A stretch of 64,000 nt of DNA from Locusta migratoria (GCA_026315105.1 CM048744.1:841350094-841414093); one strand, 5' to 3'. Positions 46,340 through 57,639 are shown, counted from the first letter of the stretch. A program made the numbers and translations. The notes: generated from the letters alone by a model not told the origin.

Positions 46340-46794
46340 CTGAAATAAACCATTCACACATTAGTCCTTGACACAGGAATGTAAATTAGAAAGAAACAAA
46401 AGTATGAAGCATTGTCATAGAAATAAATCTACTTATTTAGATATAGACATTTTTAAGCTTTTCTGTTACCTGTACAGATTAACGTATTTCTCCATATGTA
46501 ATCAAAGCTCATATTGCAAGCATTACTTACATAAGCTGAGTTAGACATTACCAGGCACTGCATGGAAATGTATGTCCAGGATCATAACAAAGCAGTGAAT
46601 GTGGACTTATATAAAAACTATCTTTATTATTTGTTCGTAAAGTCTGACAACACAACATATTAAGTTAAACAGGGTTGTGTTTCCACTAGTACAAATGTAT
46701 CAAGGTACATAAGTAAACTATCCAAATTTACTGCACCATTAATTTCTATTATGTAAGCAGTATACTCCGTTGTAACAGGTAAAAGACTGGAACC
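46340..46794. other. Unassigned intron sequence
   Basis: Nothing recognised. Confidence 0.4.
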
Positions 46795-46990
46795 AGCTGA
46801 AAAATGCCCCTGTCGGAGCACATAAAAGATGAATACGTTCTCTGACAGAAAAATGTGGAACCAGCTGCCTCAATCCTCATTCCAACTTCCTCAACAAAAC
46901 TTTTGGCACACAAACATATCTGCACTTTTTTTTTTGGCTGAAAATGAGTAGGAGAGAGACAGTGCAAAAGGAAGAGAAAAAAGAGCCAGT
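46795..46990 (-). repeat. Second copy of the unclassified repeat
   Basis: Reverse of the 42838-42980 block; it then has a T-run and GAATGAGTAGG-like sequence AAAATGAGTAGGAGAGAGAC, shared with 41320-41345. Confidence 0.55.
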
Positions 46991-47400
46991 TGGCACCAGT
47001 GCCTGACTACTTTTCCTTTACCTTCATATCAGAGGTTAAATATAACATTATTAATTTATCTATAAATGTTGATAGAATTGTTTCATCATGTTTTCAGACG
47101 AATTGTTTCATAATGTTGTTAATGTTTTCAGTCACTTTAAATGGTTTTGCTGAACAGGTCCTGTTACTCAGTTCCTCTTCACCATGTATCAACCCCTGTA
47201 CACAGACTCCTTTCTCTGAGCTTAATGAGTGATGAAAGAGACTGTAATTCCTAGATCTATCAACCAGAATAACACACGTAGCTTCGGCACACTTTATTTC
47301 CTATTTATAACACTTCTAGTGCAGTTGCATACACCAATTACACATCAATAGGTGTATCTCAAGTAGCTGCTGATACACTCTAATGGTGAATATATCAGTC
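46991..47400. other. Unassigned
   Basis: No feature recognised up to the truncated start of the PLE. Confidence 0.35.
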
Positions 47401-48818
47401 TGCATAATTCATACACCTTTGCCTCCTGGATCTTTACTTGTCACAGTGGATGCCACCTCCCTATACACCAACATCCCACATGCCCATGGCCTTGCCACTC
47501 TGGAACACTACCTCTCCCAACGTCCCTCTGAACGCAAGCCTGATACCTCATTCCTCATAACCCTTACCAATTTCATCCTACTTAACAACTACTTTTCCTT
47601 TGAGGGGAAAGTTTACCATCAAATCCAAGACACAGCCATGGGCACCCGCGTGGCACCCTCCTATGCCAACCTGTTCATGGGCCGTCTGGAGGAATCCTTC
47701 CTAGCATCCCAAAACCTCAAACCTCTGGCCTGGTTCAGGTTCATTGATGATATTTTCATGATCTGGACTCAGGGCCAGGACACCCTATCCTCCTTTCTTC
47801 AGAACCTCAATTCCTTCTCTCCCATCCACTTCACCTGGTCTTCCTCAACCAACCATGCCACATTCCTGGATGTCAACCTCCACCTCACTGATGGCTCCAT
47901 CCTCACTTCCGTCCATATTAAACCTACCAACCATCAACAGTACCTACATTTTGACAGTTGCCATCCCTTCCACATCAAAAAAATCCCTCCCTTACAGCCT
48001 GGCCACCCAAGGACGGCATATCTGCAGTGACAAGAATTTCCTTTCTGAATATGCTGAAGGTCTCACAAAGGCCTTCACAAACAGAAACTACCCCACAGAC
48101 CTAGTCCGCAAACAAATCTCCTGTGCCATATCCTCACACACCCCAAATCCTCTTCCTAACACCAGTCACCATCCACAAAAGAGCGCTCCCCTTATCACCC
48201 AGTACTACCCTGGTCTCAAACAACTAAATTCCATCCTTCGCCAAGGTTTTGATTTTCTATCCTCATGCCCAGAAATGAGAGACATCCTGCCCAAGATCCT
48301 TCCCACCCCTCCTAAAGTGGTGTTCTGTCGCCCTCCCAACCTTCACAACATCCTAGTTCATCCTTATGCCACCCCAAAACCCAGCTCACTGCCACAGGGA
48401 TCATATCCTTATGGAAGACCCCGCTGCAAGACCTGTCCAATCCACCCACCCAGCACTTCCCTATTCCAGTCCTGTCACAGGCTTATCCTACCCTATCAGA
48501 GGCCAGGCCACTTGTGAAAGCAGCCACGTAATTTACCAACTGTGCTGTAAACACTGTACAGCTTTCTATATTGGCATGACCACCAACCAGCTGTCCATTA
48601 TGATGAATGGCCACCGCCAAACTGTGGCCAAAAACAAGGTGGACCACCCTGTGGCACAGCATGCAGCGGAGCACATGCTTGATTTCAATGGCTGCTTCAC
48701 AACCCGGGCCATCTGGATCCTCCCTTCCACCACCAGCTTTTCTGAACTGCACAGATGGGAGTTATCCCTACAACACATTCTCCGATCCCAAAATCAACGA
48801 GGCCTCAACCTACGATAA
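47401..48818 (+). pseudogene. PLE reverse transcriptase and GIY-YIG endonuclease, frameshifted
   Basis: First frame: VTVDATSLYTNIPHAHG (motif A), GTRVAPSYANLFMG (motif B region), WFRFIDDIFMIW (catalytic box with DD), KPTNHQQYLHFDSCHPFHIK. A frame change in the A-run near 47970 leads to the linker and then FLSSCPEMRDILPKIL and CRPPNLHNILVHPY, the cysteine-rich RCKTCP block. A second change near 48450-48490 leads to the endonuclease HVIYQLCCKHCTAFYIGMTT (GIY-YIG equivalent) and NGHRQTV with the conserved arginine, ending QHILRSQNQRGLNLR. Family proteins combine a telomerase-like RT with this nuclease for target-primed insertion. Two frameshifts make it dead. Confidence 0.9.
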
Positions 48819-48920
48819 CTTCCCTATATTTTTTTCTCCATACCTTATAGTTCCTACCTCTCTATCCCAAACCTCGCCTATTTTGAGTGGTGTGTGAATG
48901 TGCGATCCTGTGTGTGTATG

Positions 48921-48943
48921 TGTGTGTGCGCGTGCGTGCGTGC

Positions 48944-48982
<39 letters not shown>
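48921..48982. repeat. (TG/CG)n microsatellite
   Basis: GTGTGC-type start passing into about 18 TG units, in the PLE tail. Confidence 0.9.
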
Positions 48983-48983
<1 letters not shown>

Positions 48984-49011
48984 TCTTGTGTACTTGCAAT
49001 GTGCATGCATT

Positions 49012-49014
<3 letters not shown>

Positions 49015-49053
<39 letters not shown>
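49015..49053. repeat. (TA)n microsatellite
   Basis: About 19 TA units immediately before the terminal block of the PLE. Confidence 0.95.
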
Positions 49054-49055
<2 letters not shown>

Positions 49056-49095
49056 CTCACTATATTATTAATTCCTACCTGGACTTTCCATTATT

Positions 49096-49480
49096 ATATA
49101 TATGTAATAACATGTCATTTGTTTAACCTACTGAAGTGTTCTGTGAAGCCACGGGAGCAAAATTTTCTCCAAGCTTTTCCTTAACAGAACACAAAGCAAA
49201 TTATTCCACGCAGTAAGTGGAAGCACTCAGTTGCGTCCCTCCTTGCCAGTATCTCAGAATCAGGTTTTGTAATCTGCACAAACCATAACAAATATTGCAA
49301 CAGTAGGGAATCTCCCACTTGCAAACTACTAAATGAATATCTTTGACTAATGGAGAGCATGAAAGTAGGATATATGATTCATTCATATCCATCCATTGAA
49401 ATGAAAGATTTAATCATTAAAAACTTACAATATTTATCATATATGTGTTAACAAACTGTTAAACTTTTGTGTCTTTGTAG
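49096..49480. other. Unassigned
   Basis: No convincing exon. A minus-strand open stretch at 49201-49392 has no recognised domain. Confidence 0.35.
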
Positions 49481-50270
49481 GCTTCCCTGGTGTAATAAAT
49501 CTTCAAAGTCTCTTTGGGTTTTCTGCCACATACTGAAATCTAACTGGTTCAATATTTCAGCTTCACAACTGTCTGCCATCTTCAGGAACTGTTGCTGTTT
49601 CTGAATTCCACTGAAAACTGATGCTAAACTGAAGTTCTGCGTCCTACATAGGTGTCAGACACGTTTGTGGTGCATGCATCGCCCGTCACAGTTGCTGCCT
49701 CCTAGACAGCTCTGGTGGCGCTGCCCCTAGTAGAACAGGGCACAATATATCGCACTTTACCTAGTCAAACATTGCAATTTGATATTATTTAATAATGATT
49801 CCATGTCCTACTAAAAGGAAACTCCATATCTCTATTTATTAAATTGTATGCCAACCTAATTTCAATTGCTTCTCCATAAATATTGTTCGAAAATCGGAGG
49901 TACTATGTGGGTCTCATCATTTGTCATCTTGTGTCCCTCTGTTAAACAGTGTTCTGCTACTGCTGATTTTTCTGGTTGCTGTAGTCTCATGTGGTGACAA
50001 TGTTCCACGCATAAATATTGCACAGTTCAAATCATATGGCCGATGTGGGCCTTGCCACACTGACTCGGTATTTTATAAATACCAGGTTCCCTGAGTCTGA
50101 GGTCATCTTTGATGGAGCGAAGCAGTGTCCTAATCTTGGAAGACAGACTGAAAACAGTCTTGATGTTAAAACTTTTCAAAAGTCTTGCAATTTTAAGAGA
50201 AGTGCCCCCAACATTAGGAATGAAGGCTAGAGCCCTAACCTCCTTTTCATGCAAAATTCAACATCTGTTA
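49481..50270 (-). pseudogene. PLE of a second lineage: GIY-YIG endonuclease and 3' UTR
   Basis: Minus strand: ALAFIPNVGGTSLKIARLLK, then FNIKTVFSLSSKIRTLLRSI, then PGIYKIPSQCGKAHIGHM, the GIY-YIG core of a different PLE group (consensus GVYKIPC-CGK-YIG). Then EKSAVAEHCLTEGHKM and decayed sequence. The 3' UTR includes CCTGAAGATGGCAGACAG and GCTGAAATATTG near 49555-49590, a weaker hammerhead-like arrangement. The second Y of the core is H. Confidence 0.75.
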
Positions 50271-50579
50271 AAAATACATGCCCTCTGGAAATTCCATACA
50301 ATTTTCTTTTTCACAATTTGGAACTTCATCACTCAGCATTTAAATCAGTGTTTTTAATCCAATTGTTTCTTATCTCTTCTCCTAATATGTTCCTCTCTTT
50401 AACTACATTGATAATACTTCAAGTCACATTTCATAGTTTCTTTATGTCACTCAAGCAATATCTATAATGTATCTTATGATACCTCTATTATATAACTTAT
50501 TTTCATCCACCTATTCACTTCTTTAACATACTCATAATTATTTCTATTTATGTCCGTGAGACAATAATGTAATATCTTT
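50271..50579. other. Unassigned, probably upstream part of the second-lineage PLE
   Basis: AT-rich; too decayed to read. Confidence 0.3.
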
Positions 50580-50880
50580 TCTTTTCACCACAGAGATGTC
50601 TCGAAGAGACATGTTAGGCACACATAAGAGGTTACAAGTATACTAAATCTTTCAGCAATTACTGTCATCATAAGTAGGAGAAACACACACTCTCTCACAA
50701 ACACTCATACTAACATGACTGTTGTCTCCAGCCTCTGTGGCTAGACTCGGACACATTGGCTGGAAACAACATTCATATTTGTGTGAGTGTATGTGTGGGA
50801 GGGAGAGTGTGTTTCCTCCATTGTTTATCATTTCTTGTATTCTTTCTTTTATTAAAGTAACTAACATATTAGTTATAGGG
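50580..50880 (-). mobile_element. PLE terminal fragment
   Basis: Minus strand ends in TATGTGTGCCTAACATGTCT and ATCTCTGTGGTGAAAAG, like the tails at 12724, 13850 and 23900. Between are GT-rich and unique sequences. It abuts the truncated 3' UTR of PLE copy A. Confidence 0.6.
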
Positions 50881-53400
50881 GGTAAGGAGCAATTCCAATC
50901 CCGGGACTGGAAAGACTTACCTTGGGGGAAGAAAAGGAAGCTGAACAAATACTCACACACCCATACATTTACACAGACGCAAACACACCTAGGCAGACAT
51001 ACTATAGAAACCAAAGAAGTTAAAAAGTTAGACAGAGATGCCAATAGAGGCAGAGGCTCTGTCCAGAGAACCGAGGCAAAGATGTTGAGATGTTAAAGAT
51101 GGCGGGCGCGAATTCAAATTTAGTGGAGGTTAAGACCAGGTGTGCAACGGGAAGAGAGAATATGTTGAAGGGCTAGTTCCCATCTCCGAAGTTCTGAAGG
51201 ATTGGTGTTGGTGGGAAGTTTCCTGATAACCCGGACGGTGTAGCACTGTGCCAAGATGTGCTGGCCGTGCACCAAGGCATGTTTAGCCACAGGGTGATCC
51301 TCGTTACCAACAAACACTGTCTGCCTGTGACCATTCATGTGAATGGACAGTTTGTTGCTGGTCATTCCCACATAGAACGCTTCACAGTGCAGGCACGTAA
51401 GTTGGTAGATCACATGGGTACTATCGCAAGTGGCTCTGCCTTTGATCGTGTACACCTGCTGGGTTACGGGACTGGAATAAGTGGTGGTGGAATGGTGCAT
51501 AGGGCAGGTTTTACAACGGGGGCGGTTACAAGGATAGGAGCCAGAAGGTAGGGAAGGTGGTTTGGGGATTTCATAGGAATGGACTAGGAGGTACCGGAGG
51601 TTAGGTGGGCAGCGGAAAGACACTCTTGGTGGAGTGGGAAGGATGTCATGAAGGACAGATCTCATTTCGGGGCAGGATTTAAGGAAGTCGTATCCTTGCT
51701 GGAGAGCCACATTCAGAGTCCGCTCCAGTCCCGGAAAGTATCCGGTGACAAGAGGGGAACTTCTGGGATTCTTCTGTTGAAGTTACTGAATTTGGGGGGA
51801 TGAGGAAGTGGCTCTGGCAATTTGCTTCTCTACCAGATTAGGAGGATAGCTGCGGGATGTGAAAGCTGTTATTAGGTTGTTGGTGTACTGGTTCAGAGCT
51901 TCAGGACAAGAGCAGACTCGTTTGCCACGTAGACCTAACCTGTAGGGAAGGGAACGTTTGATGTGGAATGGATGGCAGATGTCATAATGCAGGTACTGTT
52001 GTTCATTGGTAGGTTTGATGTGGACGGATGTCTGAAGTTGGCCGTTGGACAGATGGAGGTCGATATCGAGGAAAGTGGCATGGGATTTGGAATAGGACCA
52101 GGTGAATTTGATGGGACCAAAGGAGTTGAGGTTGAAGAGGAAATTCTGGAGTTCTTCTTCACTGTCAGTCCAGATCATGAAGATGTCATCAATGAATCTG
52201 TACCAAACTTTGGGTTGACAGGCTTGGGTATCCAGGAAGGCTTCCTCTAGGCGTCCCATGCATAAATTTGCGTACGAGGGGGCCATCCTGGTTCCCATGC
52301 CTGTTCCCTTTAGTTGTTGGTATGTCTGGCCCTCAAAAGTGAAGAAGTTGTGGGTTAGGATGAAGCTGGCTAGGGTATTAAGGAAAGAGGGTTTAGGTAG
52401 AGAAGTGGGTGGTCGGCGTGAAAGGAAATACTCCATCGCAGCGAGGCCCTGTGCATGTGGAATATTTGTGTATAAGGAAGTGGCATCAATGGTTACAAGG
52501 ATGGCTTCTGGAGGTAACAGGCTAGGTAAGGATTTCAGGCAATCGAGGAAGTGGTTGGTGTCTTTGATGAAGGATGGGAGACCGCACATGATGGGTCGAA
52601 GGTGTTGGTCTATGTAGGCAGAGATTTGTTCTGTAGGGGCTTGGTAATCAGCCACAATGGGGTGGCCGGGATGATTGGGTTTGTGGATCTTGGGAAGTAG
52701 GTATAAGGTCGGGGTGCGGGGTGTCGGTGGGTTCATGAGGTTAATGGAGTTCGGTGAAAGGTTTTGTAGGGGGCCTAAGGATCTGAGAATTCCCTGAAGC
52801 TCTGACTGGACATCAGGGATGGAATTGCCATGAAATACTTTATATGTGGTACTATCTGAAAGCTAACGCAGTCCCTCAGCCACATACTCCCGCCGATCAA
52901 GTACCACGGTTGTGGATCACTTGTCGGCTGGGAGAATGACGATGGAATGGTCAGCCTTCAGATCACGGATAGCTCGGGATTCAGCTGCGGTAATGTTGGG
53001 AGTAGGATTAAGGTTTCTCAGGAAAGACAGAGAGGCAAGGTGGGAAGTAAGGAATTCCTGGAAGGTATGAAGAGGGTGATTTTGAGGAAGAGCAGGTGGG
53101 TCTTGCTGTGACAGAGGACTGAACTGTTCTAGACAGGGTTCAATTTGAATGATGTCTTGGGGAGCTGGATCATTAGGAGTAGGATTATTATTCTTCGTGG
53201 CAAAGTGGTATCTCCAGCAAAGACTACGAGTATAGGAAAGTAGATCTTTGACAAGAGCTGTTTGGTTGAATTTGGGAGTAGGACTAAAGGTGAGGCCTTT
53301 GGATAGGACAGAGGTTTCAGATTGGGAAAAAGTTTGGAAGAAAGGTTGACTACTGAATTGAATCCACACAATCCGGAACCACAACATCCCAATTCAGTAG
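50881..53400 (-). mobile_element. Penelope-like element, copy A
   Basis: Minus strand. Coding part 53387 to 51120, 3' UTR 51119 to 50881 (truncated before the hammerhead region). The 5' edge has a short inverted piece: AATTCAGTAGTCAACCT near 53391-53407 is the complement of 53346-53360. This is a 5' inversion of the kind left by target-primed integration. Confidence 0.85.
51120..53387 (-). pseudogene. PLE copy A ORF (RT + GIY-YIG), three in-frame stops
   Basis: A single frame runs through, with stops where copy B has glycine (near 52914), glutamine (near 52864) and after PQIQ (near 51780). N-terminal part: LVKDLLSYTRSLCWRYHF. RT: STTVVLDRREYVAEG, TPTLYLLPKIHKPNHPGHPI, VTIDATSLYTNIPHAQG (motif A), GTRMAPSYANLCMG, WYRFIDDIFMIW (catalytic DD), GPIKFTWSYS. 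Linker: LKSCPEMRSVLHDILPTPP and the RCKTCPMHHS cysteine block. Endonuclease: HVIYQLTCLHCEAFYVGMTS, then MNGHRQTVFVGNEDHPVAKH and the end LNLH. No frameshift needed, so it is a rather young copy. Confidence 0.9.
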
Positions 53401-55990
53401 TCAACCTCTCCTCCAACAGGAGGACAGAATAAGCTGAAGGGCAACTTCCCAACTCCGGAGTTCTGAAAGGTTGGTGTCAGTGGGGAGTATCCAGATAACC
53501 CGGCAGTGTCAAACTGTGCCAAGATGTGCTGGCCATGCACCAAGGCATGTTTAGCCACAGAGTGATCTTCAATACCAAACACTGTCTGCCAGTGACCATT
53601 CATGCGTATGGACAGTTGGTTGCTGGTCATTCCCACATAGAACGCTTCACAGTGCAGGCATGTCAGCTGGTAAATCACGTGGGTGCTATCGCAAGTGGCT
53701 CTGCCCTTGATCGTGTACACCTTCTGGGTTACTGGACTGGAGTAAGTGGTGGTGGAAGAGTCCGCTCCAGTCCCGGAAAGTATCCGGTGACAAAAGTGGC
53801 ACTTCTGGGATTCTTCGGTGGAAGGTTCTGGATTTGGGGGAATGATAGGTGGCTCTGGTAATTTGCTTCTGAACCAGATCAGGAGGATAGCTGCGGGATG
53901 TGAAAGCTGTTATTAGGTTATTGGTGTACTGGTTCAGGGATTCAGGACTGGAGCAGACTCTTTTGCCACGAAGACCTAAGCTGTAGGGAAGGGAACGTTT
54001 GATGTGGAATGGATGGCAGCTGTCATAATCGAGGTATTGTTGTTTGTTGGTTGGTTTGATGTGGACGGATGTGTGAAGTTGGCCACTGATGGATGTCGAC
54101 ATCGAGGAAAGTGGCATGGGATTTGGAATAGGACCAGGTGAATTTGATGGGACCAAAGGAGTCGAGGTTGGAGAGGAACTTCTGGAGTTCTTCTTCACTG
54201 TTGGACCAGATCATGAAGATGTCATCAATGAATATGTATCAAACTTTGGGTTGACAGGCTTGGGTATCCAGGAAGGCTTCCTCTAAGCGTCCCATAAATA
54301 AGTATGCGTACGAGGGGGCCATCCTGGTTCCCATGGCTGCTCCCTTTAGTTGTTGATATGTCTGGCCATCAAAGGTGAAGAAGTTGTGTGTTAGGATGAA
54401 GCTGGCTAGAATATTAAGGAAAGAGATTTTAGGTAGGGTGGTCGGCGTGAAAGGAAATACTCCATCGCAGCGAGGCCCTGGGCATGTGGGATATTTGTGT
54501 ATAAGGAAGTGGCATCAATGGTTACAAGGATGGTTTAAGGAGGTAACAGGCCGGGTAAGGATTTCAGGCGATCGAGGAAGTGGTTGGTGTCTTTGATGAA
54601 GGATGGGACACTGCACATGATGGGTTCAAGGTGTTGGTCTATGTAGGCAGAGATTCGTTCTATGGGGGCTTGGTAACCGGCCACAATCGGCCGGCCTGGA
54701 TGATTAGGTTTCTGAATCTTAGGAAGTAGGTAGCAGGTAGGGGTGTTGGGTGTCGGTGGGGTCATGAGTTTGATGGACTCAGGTGAAAGGTTTTGTAGGG
54801 GGCCTAAGGATCTGAGAATTCCCTGAAGCTCTGCCTGTACATCAGGAATGGGGTCATCTTGACAGACTTTGTAGGTAGTGTTGTCTGAAAGCTGACGCAG
54901 TCCCTCAGCCACATACTCCTGCTGATCAAGTACCACGGTTGTGGATCCCTTGTCGGTGGGATGGTCAGCCTTCAGATCACGGATAGCTCGGGATTCAGCT
55001 GCGGTAATGTTGGGAGTAGGATTAAGGTTTTTCAGGAAGGACTGAGAGGCAAGGTTGGAAGTAAGGAATTGCTGGAAGGTTTGAAGGGGGTGATTTTGAG
55101 AAGGAGCAGGAGGGTCTCGCTGTGATGGAGGACTGAACTGTTCTAGGCAGGGTTCAATTTGAATGATGTCTTGGGGAACTGGATCATCAGGAGTAGGATT
55201 ATTCTTCTTCGTGGCAAAGTGATATCTCCAGCCAAGGCTACGAGTGTAGGATAGTAGGTCTTTGACAAGGGATGTTTGGTTGAATTTGGGAGTGGGATTA
55301 AAGGTGAGGCCCTTGGATAGGATGGAGGTTTCAGATTGGGAGAGAGGTTTAGAGGAGAGGTTGACTACTGAATTGGGATGTTGTGGTTCAGGATTGTGTG
55401 GATTAGGATTGTGAGGTTTGGGGGGGAGTGGAGCTGGAAGTGAGAGATTGAGTAGGTGGGAGAGACTGGGTTTCTGTGCAATAAGAGGAGCTTGAGGTTT
55501 ATTGGAGAGGTTGTTGAGGGAGAGTGTATTGCCTTTCCGGAGGTGGGTGACCAGGAGTTTGGATAGTTTTTTTTTTGAGGTGGAGGGTGGCATGATGTTC
55601 CAATTTGTGGTTGGCCTGTAAAAGGATGTTCTGAACTCTAGGTGTGGATTTGGGAGTGGAAAGGTTAAGGATTTTGATCAGGGATAAGAGTTGACAGGTG
55701 TGATCATTGGCGGAGTTGAGGTATAGGTTAAGGATCAGGCGGGTGAAGGCTGTGGAATGTTCTGTTTGGAATTGGTATAAGGCAGGATGAAAGGATGGGT
55801 TACCGCCAGAGATGGGAACTTTTAGTGTGAGGCCATTGGGGGTGATGCCAAATGTTTAACAAGCCTGAATGAATAGAATGTGTGACCTCAATCTGCCTAG
55901 GGCAAATGCATACTTGCGGAGGGAATGTAGATAAAATTTGATGGGGTGAATGTAGGGTGACATGTATAGCATGGAAAAAAGAGAAATCTG
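53401..55990 (-). pseudogene. PLE copy B ORF, frameshifted with linker deletion
   Basis: The 5' part, in another frame before a run of eight T at 55569-55576, reads SLRKYAFALGRLRSHILF and then ANDHTCQLLSLIKILNLS. The main frame (55593-54535) reads KLSKLLVTHLRKGNTLSLNN, a proline-rich stretch, and YVAEGLRQLSDNTTYKV, ending at a stop after GLLPP. RT motif A (VTIDATSLYTNIPHAQG) follows the stop. A frame change lies near 54440. A stop replaces W before the YIFIDDIFMIW box (54240-54200). The endonuclease (53720-53394) reads HVIYQLTCLHCEAFYVGMTS and MNGHWQTV, with W for the usual R. Dead copy. Confidence 0.87.
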
Positions 55991-56005
55991 TACTGAACGG
56001 TAAAG

Positions 56006-56009
<4 letters not shown>
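53401..56009 (-). mobile_element. Penelope-like element, copy B
   Basis: Minus strand, directly upstream of copy A in the same orientation. It has the most complete 5' part. A deletion near 53758 removes about 220 bp of linker (FRDWSGL joins FHHHLLQSS). Its 5' side starts beside the TA microsatellite at 56010-56075. Confidence 0.85.

Positions 56010-56075
<66 letters not shown>
56010..56075. repeat. (TA)n microsatellite
   Basis: About 33 TA units between PLE copies B and C. Confidence 0.95.
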
Positions 56076-56079
<4 letters not shown>

Positions 56080-56165
56080 GTATAAAATAAAGATTTTTGA
56101 CTTACCTAAAGTACAGGCTGGTCGATAGGAACACTAAACACACACAAAAACACACAACCATTCGA

Positions 56166-56194
56166 GCTTTCGCCACCAGTGGTGGCTTCTTCGG
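56166..56194 (-). ncRNA. Hammerhead-like motif (GCCACC stem family)
   Basis: Minus strand: CCGAAGA-A, stem GCCACC-ACT-GGTGGC, GAAAGC. Box I has C for U at position two. Confidence 0.5.
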
Positions 56195-56469
56195 GAAAAA
56201 GAGGGAGGAAGGAGAGGAGAAAGGGAAGGATACGGGTTTTAAGGAAGTGGAAAAGGAGCCATTCCAATCCCAGGAGTGGAAGGACTTACCTTAGGGGACA
56301 AAAAGGAAGGTAAACAAATACACACACACTCACACATATCCACATCCAAACACACTTAGGCAGACATTTGTAGAAACCAAAGAAGTTGGACAGAGATGCC
56401 ACTTCAGGCAGAGGCTCTGTCCACAGAACCGAGGCAAAGATGTTAAAGATGGCGGGCGGGAATTAGAAT

Positions 56470-56856
56470 TTAGCGGAGGTTGAGACCAGGCGGGCAACGG
56501 GAAGAGAGAATGTGTTGAAGGGCAAGTTCCCATCTCCGGAGTTCTGAAAGATTGGTGTTGATGGGAAGTATCCAGATAACCCGGACGGTGTAACACTGTG
56601 CCAAGATGTGTTGGCCGTGCACCAAGGCATGTTTAGCCACAGGGTGATCCTCATTACCAACAAACACTGTCTGCCTGTGACCGTTCATGCGAATGGACAG
56701 TTTGTTGCTGGTCATTCCCACATAGAACGCTTCACAGTGCAGGCATGTCAGTTGGTAAATCACGTGGGTGCTATCGCAAGTGGCTCTGCCCTTGATCGTG
56801 TACACCCTCCGGGTTACGGGACTGGAGTAAGTGGTGGTGGAAGGGTGCATAGGGCA

Positions 56857-56860
<4 letters not shown>
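56470..56860 (-). pseudogene. PLE copy C GIY-YIG endonuclease
   Basis: Minus strand: CPMHPSTTTYSSPVTRRVYT, then HVIYQLTCLHCEAFYVGMTS, NKLSIRMNGHRQTVFVGNED, and RRWELALQHILSSRCPPGL to the natural stop. This domain is intact with its conserved Y, G and R residues, but no RT precedes it: the frame runs straight into the TA repeat (read as IYIYIY). Confidence 0.88.

Positions 56861-56913
<53 letters not shown>
56861..56913. repeat. (TA)n microsatellite
   Basis: About 26 TA units at the truncation point of copy C. Confidence 0.95.
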
Positions 56914-56917
<4 letters not shown>

Positions 56918-57012
56918 TGACTTAGCAAAAGGACCGGCTCGTCGAGAGAAACAAAATCACACACACACATTTTGTTTCTCTCGACGAGCCGGTCCTTTTG
57001 GTAAGTCATCTC
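56914..57012. repeat. Palindrome of PLE terminal sequence (43-bp arms)
   Basis: Arms 56914-56956 and 56970-57012 pair except one position; the loop is CA-rich. Each arm includes CGACGAGCCGGTCCTTTTG, the distal end of PLE termini. Confidence 0.9.
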
Positions 57013-57141
57013 TTTTCTATTTTTATTTTTGTTTATCCCACCGGGAAAGTTTCCCTCTATAAATAAAGATTTTTGACTTACCTAAAGTACAGGCTCGTCG
57101 ATAGGAACATCAAACACACAGAAAAACACACAACCATTCGA

Positions 57142-57170
57142 GCTTTCGCCACCAGTGGTGGCTTCTTCGG
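57142..57170 (-). ncRNA. Hammerhead-like motif, left arm
   Basis: Same sequence as 56166-56194: stem GCCACC/GGTGGC, GAAAGC. Confidence 0.5.
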
Positions 57171-57522
57171 GAAAAAGAGGGAGGAAGGAGAGGAGAAAGG
57201 GAAGGATACGGGTTTTAAGGAAGTGGAAAAGGAGCCATTTCAATCCCAGGAGTGGAAGGACTTACCTTAGGGGACAAAAAGGAAGGTGAACAAATACATA
57301 CACACTCACACATATCCACATCCAAACACACTTAGGCAGACATTTGTAGATGTCTGCCTAAGTGTGTTTGGATGTGGATATGTGTGAGTGTGTATGTATT
57401 TGTTCACCTTCCTTTTTGTCCCCTAAGGTAAGTCCTTCCACTCCTGGGATTGGAATGGCTCCTTTTCCACTTCCTTAAAACCCGTATCCTTCCCTTTCTC
57501 CTCTCCTTCCTCCCTCTTTTTC

Positions 57523-57551
57523 CCGAAGAAGCCACCACTGGTGGCGAAAGC
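57523..57551 (+). ncRNA. Hammerhead-like motif, right arm
   Basis: Mirror of 57142-57170. Confidence 0.5.
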
Positions 57552-57639
57552 TCGAATGGTTGTGTGTTTTTCTGTGTGTTTGATGTTCCTATCGACGAGC
57601 CTGTACTTTAGGTAAGTCAAAAATCTTTATTTTATACCA

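Larger units (their letters stand above)
47401..49095 (+). mobile_element. Penelope-like element, 5' truncated
   Basis: Coding part to 48818, then a 3' tail with GT/GC repeats, a TA microsatellite (49015-49053) and the terminal CCTCACTATATTATTAATTC and CCTGGACTTTCCATTATTA block shared with 730-785 and 60220-60274. It starts at RT motif A; the N-terminal half is missing. Confidence 0.85.
56084..56860 (-). mobile_element. Penelope-like element, copy C (3' part)
   Basis: Minus strand: endonuclease end (56860 to 56470), 3' UTR, hammerhead-like motif, terminal CTTTAGGTAAGTCAAAAATC. The 5' side is cut by a TA repeat at 56861-56913. Confidence 0.85.
57061..57632. repeat. Near-perfect palindrome of PLE terminal sequence (282-bp arms)
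   Basis: Arms 57061-57342 and 57351-57632 with an 8-nt spacer TTTGTAGA. I found one difference (57240 T against the expected C). Each arm is a PLE 3' terminus like that at 56084-56350, so two copies meet head to head at the GTCTGCCTAAGTGTGTTTGG block. Each arm has a hammerhead-like motif. Confidence 0.92.

Noticed and set aside
49201..49392. Possible further ankyrin-gene exon on the minus strand
   Set aside because: Translation lacks ankyrin motifs such as TPLH or the D-NG turn, and the borders are not convincing.
55800..56078. ORF beginning with a tyrosine/isoleucine repeat
   Set aside because: The start is the TA microsatellite; the rest is PLE 5' sequence in the wrong frame.
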